This document shows, in pieces, positions 17,844 through 26,295 of a stretch of DNA of 64,000 nt. The notes beneath the pieces are model-generated. The model saw nothing but the letters and a program-made list of their open reading frames with translations. It was not told the DNA's origin and did no database searches. The position numbers were made by a program, and so were the translations under genes. This DNA is from Erythrobacter sp. AP23 (GTDB taxonomy: Bacteria; Pseudomonadota; Alphaproteobacteria; Sphingomonadales; Sphingomonadaceae). Where the stretch lies: contig NZ_LNBY01000017.1 in assembly GCF_001542855.1 (NCBI RefSeq), positions 310,001 through 374,000 of the forward strand, given 5' to 3'. Within the stretch, counting starts at the first letter, position 1; every line of letters begins with the position of its first letter.

Positions 17844-19103
17844 TCAGCCGATCCCGCCTCGCCGGAGCATTTGATCGATTGCGTCGACCTTCGCTTCGAA
17901 GCGCGGGTCGTCGGTCGCGCCATAGCGTGCGGCGAATTCCGCTTCGGTGAGCCCGTCGTCGAGGCCCAGCACGGCCGCAGGCAGCAGATCGCCGTCCCGT
18001 GCGGAGAGCAGCTTCGCCCGCGTCGCGACCAGCTCGTCGGGATCGAGCAGGCGCCGGGCAGTCATCATGCCCGCTCGATCGCTGGCGAGGTCCACGAAGG
18101 AGAAGCCGCTCGGGTCGCCGGGGGCCAGCAGCGGGCTTCTCGCCAGCGTGTCGGCCAATTCCTTCCACTCGCCGATTGCAGCGCTGATCCGGCTGCCGGT
18201 CGTGGCTTCGAGCGCGGCGGATAGCGCCCAGTGCTTGGCCCAGTCCTCGCGCCCCTGCAGCGTCAGTTGCATCGGCGATGCCGTACAGGAACCGAGAGCT
18301 CCGCTATTGCCGGCCAGCTCCTTCGCATCGGGACCCAGCGAGAACAGTGCCAGCGCGACCAGCGCTGCGCCATGCCCCTCGGGCGTCGGCTCCGACGCGG
18401 CGAGCGCGCGCCGCAGCTGATGCACCAGCATGGGAGCGGGGGTGCTGCTTTGCCGGTTTGCCAGTCCGCAATAGATCGCGGCCACCGCACCCTCGTCGAT
18501 TGCCGGCGTGCCGGTTGCCCGCGCATGGGCAAGCAGGCTGCCCTGCGGCACCAGAACCTTTGCGGTAAGAGTGTCGGACCCGATCCTCGTCGAGCGCAGG
18601 ATGGTCTCGATCGGCGGCAGCGTTCCACCATTTGCCGCCATGCGCCGCTGTATGAGACCGAGCCCCCATTGCGAGAGCCAGCGTGGCAGCGGGATGCTGC
18701 CGATGCTGACTGTAAAGCCCGGCACGCCTTCGCTGGAGCCGCTGGCCTGAGCGCGGATGTTGATCCAGCGGAACAGGAGGGGACGGCTGCCGGTGAGCGT
18801 CAAGACACCGTCCTGCAGGCTTGCATCGAACCGGTTGGGGGCAAAGCCCTGCGTCACCATGGCGGAAATGGCCTCGAGCTCGGCATTGTCGAGCTCCAGT
18901 TCCACCGGTTTGCCCGTCTCGCGGCTCAGCCTGGCCTCATTGGCGAGTGCGCGCGCCGCGGTTACCTGCTCGGCCGTTGCATGGGCTTTTTCAGGCACCC
19001 ATGGCTGCGCGCTCGTGGCAAGCAGGACCAACGCCAGAAGTCCGCCCAGGACAACGGCTATCGCTAAGCGCCAGCGGCTCTTCGGGGAAGGTGCATCGGG
19101 CAC
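17844..19103 (-). CDS. membrane-anchored protein of unknown function
   Basis: A helix around WRLAIAVVLGGLLALVLLATS near the N-terminus anchors a protein of about 419 residues, the rest probably periplasmic. The body alternates beta-rich and helical parts and I recognise no catalytic motif. The frame stays open to an ATG at 19187, but that would overlap the end of the fumarylacetoacetase gene by 56 bases. The GTG at 19103 leaves a clean spacing and begins shortly before the membrane helix. Neither start has a convincing ribosome binding site, so the start is uncertain. Its coupling to maiA-fah may be only positional. Confidence 0.65.
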   Translation of the reverse strand: MPDAPSPKSRWRLAIAVVLGGLLALVLLATSAQPWVPEKAHATAEQVTAARALANEARLSRETGKPVELELDNAELEAISAMVTQGFAPNRFDASLQDGVLTLTGSRPLLFRWINIRAQASGSSEGVPGFTVSIGSIPLPRWLSQWGLGLIQRRMAANGGTLPPIETILRSTRIGSDTLTAKVLVPQGSLLAHARATGTPAIDEGAVAAIYCGLANRQSSTPAPMLVHQLRRALAASEPTPEGHGAALVALALFSLGPDAKELAGNSGALGSCTASPMQLTLQGREDWAKHWALSAALEATTGSRISAAIGEWKELADTLARSPLLAPGDPSGFSFVDLASDRAGMMTARRLLDPDELVATRAKLLSARDGDLLPAAVLGLDDGLTEAEFAARYGATDDPRFEAKVDAIDQMLRRGGIG

Positions 19104-19131
19104 GGCGGGACTTGCGACGGAAACGGAGGCG

Positions 19132-20142
19132 TCAGGCCTCGACCACCTTCTGTTCGATCGCGCCGAAGATCGAATGCCCCTCGGCATCCTTCATCTCGAC
19201 GCGCACCGTGTCGCCCGGCGCCATGAAGCGGGTCTTGGCCTCGCCGTCTGCAATGGTTTCGATCATGCGGATTTCGGCGATGCAGCTGTAGCCGAGGCCG
19301 CCTTCGGCCACCGGCTTGCCCGGATCGCCCTCGGGACCCTGGTTGGAGACCGTGCCCGAGCCGATGATCGTCCCTGCGCCCAGATCGCGCGTCTTCGCCG
19401 CATGGGCGACGAGATCGGCGAGGCTGAAGGTCGCATCGACCCCGGCATTGGCGCGGCCGAAGGCCTTGCCATTGTAGTCGACCATCAGCGGCAGGTGGAT
19501 GACGCTGCCTTTCCACGCGTCGCCCAGCTCGTCGGGCGTGACCGCGACGGGGCTGAATGCGCTGGCCGGCTTCGACTGGAAGAAGCCGAAGCCCTTGGCC
19601 AGCTCGCCCGGGATCAGGCCGCGCAGGGACACGTCGTTGACCAGCATGACCAGCTTGATGTGGTCGGCGGCCTGTTCACTGGTGACGCCCATCGGCACAT
19701 CGTCGGTGACGACCGCGATTTCGCCTTCCATGTCGCAGCCCCACTTGGTGTCCTTCAGCGGAATGTCGTCGCGTGGGGCGAGGAAGTTGTCGGAGCCGCC
19801 CTGATACATCAGCGGGTCGTGGTAGAAGCTTTCGGGCACTTCGGCGCCGCGCGCTTTGCGCACCAGTTCGACGTGGTTGATGTAGGCCGATCCATCGGCC
19901 CACTGGTAGGCGCGCGGCAGCGGCGAATGCGCCTCGCGCTCGTGAAAGCGCTCGGTGGGAACCGCCTGGTGTTCGACATCGGTATAGAGCGCCTCGAGCT
20001 TGGGCGCGATCTCGTCCCAATTGTCGAGTGCGGCCTGCAGCGTCGGCGCGATGTTGTCGGCGGCGCAATAACGGGTGAGGTCCTTGGAGACGACGACGAG
20101 CTTGCCGTCGCGCGTGCCGTCTTTGAGTGTTGCGAGCTTCAT
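19132..20142 (-). CDS. fumarylacetoacetate hydrolase family protein
   Basis: A 336-residue FAH-family enzyme. Metal ligands are suggested by the acidic pair in DMEGEIAVVTDD, and the C-terminal part has GAGTIIGSGTVSNQGPEGDPGKPV, typical of the fold. It likely cleaves fumarylacetoacetate to fumarate and acetoacetate in tyrosine/homogentisate breakdown. Support comes from the maleylacetoacetate isomerase gene, whose restored stop lies 5 bases upstream. Other FAH-family C-C hydrolases remain possible. Confidence 0.92.
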   Translation of the reverse strand: MKLATLKDGTRDGKLVVVSKDLTRYCAADNIAPTLQAALDNWDEIAPKLEALYTDVEHQAVPTERFHEREAHSPLPRAYQWADGSAYINHVELVRKARGAEVPESFYHDPLMYQGGSDNFLAPRDDIPLKDTKWGCDMEGEIAVVTDDVPMGVTSEQAADHIKLVMLVNDVSLRGLIPGELAKGFGFFQSKPASAFSPVAVTPDELGDAWKGSVIHLPLMVDYNGKAFGRANAGVDATFSLADLVAHAAKTRDLGAGTIIGSGTVSNQGPEGDPGKPVAEGGLGYSCIAEIRMIETIADGEAKTRFMAPGDTVRVEMKDAEGHSIFGAIEQKVVEA

Positions 20143-20147
20143 GGGTG

Positions 20148-20793
20148 TCAGGTCCTCTCGGGATTGTCGGGTTGATTGTCCGGATGGGCGCGCTGGAACT
20201 CGGGCAATGCGAGGCAGGCGCTTTCGATCCGGGAGATGTGCGGCTTGTCGCCGAAGTCGAAACCGAACCGTCGCGCATTGTTAGACCTGCGGCAGCAGGC
20301 AAACCTCGAAGAAGCCGGGCTTGGCGAACAGGAAGTCGCCCGTGCCGAGCTGCGCCAGCCGCGCTTCGAGCGGGTCGAGCGTGCGGGCGAGCCAGTGGCG
20401 ATACCACACGCCGATTTCGTCCTGCGACTTGCCGTATTCGTTGGCCAGGTACTTGAGGACGGGCAGGTTCAAGGGCGCGTGCAGTTCGGTCGCGATGGCA
20501 TGGGCCAGTTCGCGCGCAACGTAGCGATCCGACACGTCCCCAGGCAGCAGCGGCTTGTCGGGATAGGCTTCGTCCAGCCATTCGAGCTGGGCCATCGACT
20601 GGACGTAATCCTTGCCGTCGACCTCGAGCAGCGGAACCGAACCGAACGGATTGCGGCTGGTGAAGGCTGCGCCCTTCTGCTCGGACTTGAGCAGGTTCAC
20701 CGGCACGTATTCGTAATCCAGCCCCTTCAGCTCGAGCGCGATGCGCAGGCGATAGCTGGTCGAGCTGCGATAGTAGCCGTGGAGGCGGATCAT
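20148..20793 (-). pseudogene. maiA: maleylacetoacetate isomerase, broken by a one-base frameshift
   Basis: The first 170 codons encode a zeta-class glutathione transferase (RLHGYYRSSTSYRLRIAL with the glutathione-site Ser, NPFGSVPLLE). They run to LLPQV and then meet a premature TAA at 20281-20283. In the next frame the expected ending continues without a break (NARRFGFDFGDKPH, then ESACLALPEFQRAHPDNQPD) to TGA 20148-20150, five bases before fah. Deleting one A of the minus-strand TAAC (T at 20281/20282) restores a 214-residue protein, the usual MaiA length. It is either a recent mutation or a sequencing error. The truncated product would lack the last helices. Confidence 0.85.
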
Positions 20794-20840
20794 GCCGGTT
20801 CTCCGGTCGTGTTGGAATTGCCGAGGGTCAGTTCACGACA

Positions 20841-20863
20841 TGGACCGCCTGTTACACGGTCCA
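20841..20863 (-). promoter_or_regulatory. operator-like inverted repeat upstream of maiA-fah
   Basis: TGGACCG (20841-20847) and CGGTCCA (20857-20863) form a perfect 7-bp inverted repeat around a 9-base spacer, 48 bases upstream of the maiA start in a 205-base gap after gcdH. The form GGACCG-spacer-CGGTCC is like a dimeric repressor site (TetR or GntR type). I see no adjacent regulator gene. Confidence 0.4.
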
Positions 20864-20998
20864 ATAGCAAAAAAGATCCCTGCCCCACGCGGGCTGCGTT
20901 TCCGGCGACAAAATGCGCAAAAAGGGCGAAATCGGACGACATGACACGGCTGTGGCATACGGCCGCCATGTAGGACAGTATCGACGACGCGATCGCCA

Positions 20999-22183
<1,185 letters not shown>

Positions 22184-22258
22184 GTTGTCTCCTTTGTTAC
22201 GATCCAGCCGATGGCAGGCTTGCGGGCGCGGGGCAAGGGGCTGGACGGCGCGCGGAGC

Positions 22259-22645
22259 TCACTTAACCAACGGCAATGCCTTGCGGCAGTCTTCCGCGCA
22301 TTCGCGGCACATTTTCGCGCAGAGCGTGCAATGCGGATCGTCGTGCTTTTCGCATTCCGCGGCACAGGTTTCGCAGGCGGTGATGCAGGTCTCGAGCTGC
22401 GCGCGCAGGACCTCGATATTCTGCGCGGTGCGGCGCGTCGCCAGACGTGCGGTGGCGGCGCAGACATCTGCGCAATCGAGGCAATTGCGGATGCACTGCG
22501 CCATATCCATGTCTTCGGCCACGCAGGCATCGGCGCAGCTGGTGCAGAACAGCGAACACAGCATGGCGTGCCTGGCGGCGAGCACCAGCTCTTCGGTTTC
22601 GTTATCGACCTGCGGGTGTGCGGCGACCATTTTCTGAAGCGACAT
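22259..22645 (-). CDS. four-helix bundle copper-binding protein (Csp/DUF326 type)
   Basis: A 128-residue protein with about 17 cysteines spaced as CxxC/CxxxC pairs along helices (CSLFCTSCADAC, CIRNCLDCADVC, CITACETCAAEC, CTLCAKMCRECAEDC). This is the Csp copper-storage pattern, in which cysteines line the core of a four-helix bundle and hold many Cu(I) ions. No signal peptide is visible, so it is a cytosolic, Csp3-like member. The ATG at 22645 is preferred over an in-frame TTG at 22651 because it follows AAGGAAAGGA. That ribosome binding site lies in a 13-bp hairpin. Confidence 0.85.
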   Translation of the reverse strand: MSLQKMVAAHPQVDNETEELVLAARHAMLCSLFCTSCADACVAEDMDMAQCIRNCLDCADVCAATARLATRRTAQNIEVLRAQLETCITACETCAAECEKHDDPHCTLCAKMCRECAEDCRKALPLVK

Positions 22646-22650
22646 TGGCA

Positions 22651-22683
22651 ATCCTTTCCTTGGTACTTACCCAAGGAAAGGAT
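22651..22683 (-). promoter_or_regulatory. 13-bp perfect hairpin covering the ribosome binding site of the copper protein
   Basis: ATCCTTTCCTTGG (22651-22663), loop of 7, CCAAGGAAAGGAT (22671-22683). On the minus-strand transcript the ribosome binding site AAGGAAAGGA is fully inside the downstream arm, ending six bases before ATG 22645. Translation would be blocked unless the stem opens. Alternatively, the dyad with 7-base spacer is similar in form to MerR/CueR-type operators (CCTTCC-N7-GGAAGG), which would fit a copper-responsive gene. Confidence 0.6.
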
Positions 22684-22724
22684 CGGAATGTGGCGATGTT
22701 CCGGATGCGCCCCGGGCTATGCGA

Positions 22725-23087
22725 TCAAGCGTGCGCTGCGGCGCGCTGGATCGAGTCGATCACCGCTGCCGGGGGGCAGGGCTTGGACAGGGCCTGCGCC
22801 TGCGGGAAGCGTACGGCCACTTCCTCTGGGGTCAGCTGGCCCGAATGGAAGATGACGGAGACGTTCTCTGCCATCATCTGCTCGGCGAGCGGGTAGACGA
22901 TGCCGTCGCCCAGCTTGACGTCGAGAATGGCGATATCGGGCTTGGCTTTTTGATAGGCAAGCATGGCGGAAGACAGATCGTCATAGGGCCCTTCGACCGT
23001 ATAACCCGCTTCCGCGACCGTGTCGCAAAGATCGTATCCGATAATCATCTCATCTTCGGCGACGAGCACCCGCAATCGCTGACCCAT
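22725..23087 (-). CDS. single-domain response regulator
   Basis: A 120-residue receiver domain with no output domain: acidic pair in VLVAEDE, phosphoacceptor Asp in DIAILDVKLGDG, Ser/Thr position in VIFHSGQ, Lys in ALSKPCPP. It probably relays phosphate from a hybrid histidine kinase or acts through protein contacts, as CpdR- or Sma0114-type regulators do. The GAGGAG ribosome binding site supports ATG 23087 over the longer open frame. No histidine kinase gene is adjacent. Confidence 0.88.
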   Translation of the reverse strand: MGQRLRVLVAEDEMIIGYDLCDTVAEAGYTVEGPYDDLSSAMLAYQKAKPDIAILDVKLGDGIVYPLAEQMMAENVSVIFHSGQLTPEEVAVRFPQAQALSKPCPPAAVIDSIQRAAAHA

Positions 23088-23151
23088 GCAGCTTCTCCTC
23101 TCATGCCGACCCAAGTAGTTGAATACCGTATGAGGGGGATGGTTCCTGATT

Positions 23152-23628
23152 CTACGACAATTTGCCGTAGCGCTGAGCGAAACCGGCGTCATCGCCCTGC
23201 GCCAGCAGCTTCGCCTGGCCGACCCAGTCGTCGCGCCGGATGCGGCCCTGGAAACGACCGAGCCGAGCGTCGATCCGGTCGATCTCGGCATCGTCCCAGG
23301 CGGCGATCTGGGCGAACCCGGTCACGCCCATGTCGCGTAGTGTGGCGGCCAGCTTGGGACCGAGGCCCTTGATCCGGGTGAGGTCGTCGCCAGTGGCATC
23401 GGGCGTCGCGGCCGCTCCGCCGGCGGGCTGCATCGGCGTGGCGGCGGGCGCGCTGTCGATCAGCGCCTTGTTGCGCTCGGCCGGGGCGGCGCCTTCGTCG
23501 AGCACGTCGCGGCTGGTGCCGGTCACGCGCGTCTTGCGCGAGGTGCTGAAGACGAACCATGCTACGGCCACGCCGAGCACCAGCGCGGCGACGATCATGG
23601 GCCAGTAGGTCTGGATCAATTCGCTCAT
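23152..23628 (-). CDS. membrane-anchored helix-hairpin-helix protein
   Basis: A membrane helix at about 9-27 (WPMIVAALVLGVAVAWFVF) is followed by a linker and a C-terminal helix-hairpin-helix domain (DDLTRIKGLGPKLAATLRDMGVTGFAQIAAW). The C-terminal part resembles the domain found in many small proteins annotated near NADH dehydrogenase or ribosomal L21 genes, where it may contact nucleic acid or protein. It is the third gene of an apparent operon with the OmpA-family protein and a 34-residue membrane protein; 3 bases separate it from the latter. Confidence 0.75.
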   Translation of the reverse strand: MSELIQTYWPMIVAALVLGVAVAWFVFSTSRKTRVTGTSRDVLDEGAAPAERNKALIDSAPAATPMQPAGGAAATPDATGDDLTRIKGLGPKLAATLRDMGVTGFAQIAAWDDAEIDRIDARLGRFQGRIRRDDWVGQAKLLAQGDDAGFAQRYGKLS

Positions 23629-23631
23629 CGA

Positions 23632-23736
23632 TTATTCCTTGTGCTTGTCGTGACGGCCCCAAAGCGCCCAGCCGATGCCGATCCCCGCCCCATAGGCGAC
23701 GATCATCAGCGCGGCGAGTTCGAACCACAGAGACAT
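23632..23736 (-). CDS. 34-residue membrane protein between the OmpA and HHH genes
   Basis: The ATG lies one base after the OmpA-gene stop and the TAA three bases before the next start, the packing of an operon. The product is a single hydrophobic helix (LAALMIVAYGAGIGIGWALWG) followed by a basic tail rich in His and Lys. Its small size will often leave it unannotated. I do not recognise a family; the operon suggests a small subunit of an envelope complex. Confidence 0.68.
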   Translation of the reverse strand: MSLWFELAALMIVAYGAGIGIGWALWGRHDKHKE

Positions 23737-23737
23737 G

Positions 23738-24478
23738 TCAGCGCGCTCCCGGCGTATCGACGGGAGTGGGGCGGAGCGGTTCGGTGCGGATGACCGAGAA
23801 TTCGATACGCCGGTTGGCGGGATCGGTCGGCGCGAGGCCTTCGACCGGCTGGCTCGAGCCGACTCCGCTGGCGCGCAGGCCGTCGCGCGGAATGCCGCGC
23901 CGGACCAGTGCCTCGCGCACCGCACGCGCGCGCTCCATGCTGAGCGCCAGATTGCCCGGCTCGGTGCCGGACTGGTCCGTGTGGCCGGTGATCGCGATGA
24001 TCGAGCCGAGGCAGGGCCGCAGCGCATCCGCCACTTCGTCCAGCAATACGCGGCTGGCAGGCAGGATCGCACTGCTCGCTTCCTCGAAACGGATCGAGCG
24101 GGTGCGCAGCAGGCCCTCGACGTCTTCCTGGCAATGCAGCGGCTGGAAGGTCGGCTCGTCGCTTTCGGCGCGCACCGTTCCGTCGCTCCAAACCACGCCG
24201 CCGACGCCCGGCACGTTGTAGACCGCGCGGGCGACCTTGGCGCGCGTCGCCTCGTCGAGCCCCTCCCCGCCGCTCAACAGCGGATGACGAGAGGGTTTGC
24301 CGCTGGCGCTGGCGAATCGGGCCGTGACACCGGTTCCGCCAGCCTCGGCAATCGCCGTGGCCGATTGTTCCTCCAGCCCGGCGATGAAGTCCGGTGCCAT
24401 CGGCTCGGCCAACAGATAGGCGCTGGCACCGGTGACGAGGATGCCGGCGATTATGGCGAGGGAAGGGCGGATCGGCAT
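23738..24478 (-). CDS. OmpA-family peptidoglycan-binding protein
   Basis: A 246-residue protein with an N-terminal signal/anchor (SLAIIAGILVTGASAYLL), a middle domain containing the BON-like segment AVYNVPGVGGVVW, and a C-terminal OmpA domain. In the latter, ITGHTDQSGTEPGNLALSMERARAV contains the Asp and Arg that bind diaminopimelate of peptidoglycan. There is no beta-barrel, so it is a periplasmic tether rather than a porin. It heads a three-gene operon with two small membrane proteins. Confidence 0.87.
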   Translation of the reverse strand: MPIRPSLAIIAGILVTGASAYLLAEPMAPDFIAGLEEQSATAIAEAGGTGVTARFASASGKPSRHPLLSGGEGLDEATRAKVARAVYNVPGVGGVVWSDGTVRAESDEPTFQPLHCQEDVEGLLRTRSIRFEEASSAILPASRVLLDEVADALRPCLGSIIAITGHTDQSGTEPGNLALSMERARAVREALVRRGIPRDGLRASGVGSSQPVEGLAPTDPANRRIEFSVIRTEPLRPTPVDTPGAR

Positions 24479-24520
24479 GGCATGGCTCTTAGCCGCGTGC
24501 CGACCCGCCTGCCAAGCGGG

Positions 24521-26206
24521 CTATTCGAGGGTTTGCGCGGTCTTCACCAGCTGAAGGAATTCCTGCCGCCAGAAATCGCGCTGCGTGCCCGCGAGAGCGG
24601 CGATCTGCGGATAGGAATAGTCCGATAGCATCGCATCGCCGCGCAGCTTTTGCCCGAAAGCCGCCACTGCACTGGCAAAGGCGAAATCGCCGCCGGGCGC
24701 GCGGGACGTATTCAGCGCCCAAGTCGGCAGCGTGTAGGTCGTCAGCCGCGAGGTCTCGCCGTCGGGCAGCTTGTAGCGCAGCTTGATATACGCTGCCTCG
24801 GCCGCCAGTTCGCGCGCCCGCGTGTCGGGCGTATCCTCGTAGCGACGCGCCGGGATCCAGCCTCGCTCGCCGACCGGCACCACTTCATAGATCGCGGTTA
24901 CCTGGTGGCCCGCGCCGATATCCCCGGCATCGATGGCGTCATTGTCGAAGTCTTCCTCGCGCAAAATCCGGTTTTCGTACCCCACGAGGCGGTATTGGCT
25001 GATCACGGCGGGATTGAATTCGACCTGGATCTTCACGTCCTTGGCGATGGTGAAGAGCGTCGCGCCCATTTCGTCGCCGAGGACTTTGCGCGCCTCCAGC
25101 GCGCTGTCGATGTAGGAATAATTGCCGTTCCCGTTATTGGCGACCTGTTCCATCATCGCATCGTTGAGATTGCCGCGCCCGAAGCCGAGCACCGACAGGG
25201 TGACGCCGGTCTCGCGCTTCTTTTCGATCAGCTCCACCAGCGACTCGCGATCCGATGTACCGACGTTGAAATCGCCGTCGGTCGCCAGGATCACGCGGTT
25301 GACGCCGCCCTCGATCCGGCTCGCTTCGGCCACGCGATAGGCGAGCTCGATGCCCGCACCGCCCGCGGTGGAACCACCCGCGTTCAGCTGGTCGAGCGCG
25401 TCCTTGATCTTGCGCTCGTCATTGGTCGGCTCGAGCACGAGACCCGCCGCGCCGGCATAGACGACGATCGAGACGCGGTCCTTTTCGGTCAGCTGGCCGG
25501 CGAGCTGGCGCATTGCGGTTCTGACCAGCGGTAGCTTGTCGCGGCTTGCCATCGAGCCGGAAACGTCGAGCAGGAAGACGAGATTGGCCGGCGGACGCTC
25601 CTGTTCGGGCATTTCATAGCCCGCAAGGCCGATGCGCACGAGCCGCGAATTGGCGTTCCACGGGGTAACCGCTACATCGGTGTTGACCGTGAAGGGCTGT
25701 GCCGGCGTATCGGGACGCTCGTAATCGTAGCGAAAGTAATTGACGAATTCCTCGGTCCGCACCGCCGCCTGGGGCGGCAACCGGCCTTCCGAAATGAAGC
25801 GGCGCGCATTGGTATAGGCGCCGGTGTCGACATCGACGGAGAAAGTCGAAACCGGCTCGTTGGCGACCAGCTTGACCGGGGACACTTCCTCGCCGTCATA
25901 TTGATCGCGGCTGGGCGGTGCGGGAACGAAGACCGGCGGAAAGTACCGATAGCTGCTGTCCGCTGCGGCAGTCCCTGCTGGCGATGCAGCCGTTTCCGCC
26001 GCGACGCGCGAACCGGTCAATACCAGCGGCGCGGGCGCGGCCATGCCCGGGGGTGGCGGTGGAGGCGGAGGCGGTGGCGCACGGCTGCTGTCCGAAGTCT
26101 CGGCCTTGGAACCGGTCAGGACGATCTCGTCGCCCCCCTGTTGAGAGGCGCATCCGGCGATCAGTGCAGCGGCGGCGCAGGCGGCGGCGAATTTGGCGAA
26201 ACGCAT
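24521..26206 (-). CDS. YfbK-type von Willebrand factor A lipoprotein
   Basis: A 561-residue lipoprotein: signal peptide with lipobox LIAGC (Cys19), a poly-Pro run at 44-53, an N-terminal vWF_A-associated region (VSTFSVDVDTGAYTNARRF), the vWA domain with MIDAS motif DVSGSMA at 214-220, and a C-terminal DUF3520-like region. It is anchored at the outer or inner membrane and likely binds partners through a divalent metal. Two VLTGS(K/R) repeats in the mature N-terminus resemble TonB boxes, which is odd for this family. No MoxR ATPase gene is adjacent. Confidence 0.88.
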   Translation of the reverse strand: MRFAKFAAACAAAALIAGCASQQGGDEIVLTGSKAETSDSSRAPPPPPPPPPPGMAAPAPLVLTGSRVAAETAASPAGTAAADSSYRYFPPVFVPAPPSRDQYDGEEVSPVKLVANEPVSTFSVDVDTGAYTNARRFISEGRLPPQAAVRTEEFVNYFRYDYERPDTPAQPFTVNTDVAVTPWNANSRLVRIGLAGYEMPEQERPPANLVFLLDVSGSMASRDKLPLVRTAMRQLAGQLTEKDRVSIVVYAGAAGLVLEPTNDERKIKDALDQLNAGGSTAGGAGIELAYRVAEASRIEGGVNRVILATDGDFNVGTSDRESLVELIEKKRETGVTLSVLGFGRGNLNDAMMEQVANNGNGNYSYIDSALEARKVLGDEMGATLFTIAKDVKIQVEFNPAVISQYRLVGYENRILREEDFDNDAIDAGDIGAGHQVTAIYEVVPVGERGWIPARRYEDTPDTRARELAAEAAYIKLRYKLPDGETSRLTTYTLPTWALNTSRAPGGDFAFASAVAAFGQKLRGDAMLSDYSYPQIAALAGTQRDFWRQEFLQLVKTAQTLE

Positions 26207-26295
26207 CGGCAGTCCTCCCCGATATTTCAGCGATATGGAGTTAGATCGCCGCGGGGTGAATGCTCACTGAACCTGTGCGGCGTGAAACGATCGGA

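Noticed and set aside
17822-17858. GGCGGGA...TCCCGCC between convergent acyl-CoA dehydrogenase and hypothetical genes as a terminator
   Set aside because: The loop of 23 bases and absence of T-runs make it a poor terminator, and one arm lies in coding sequence.
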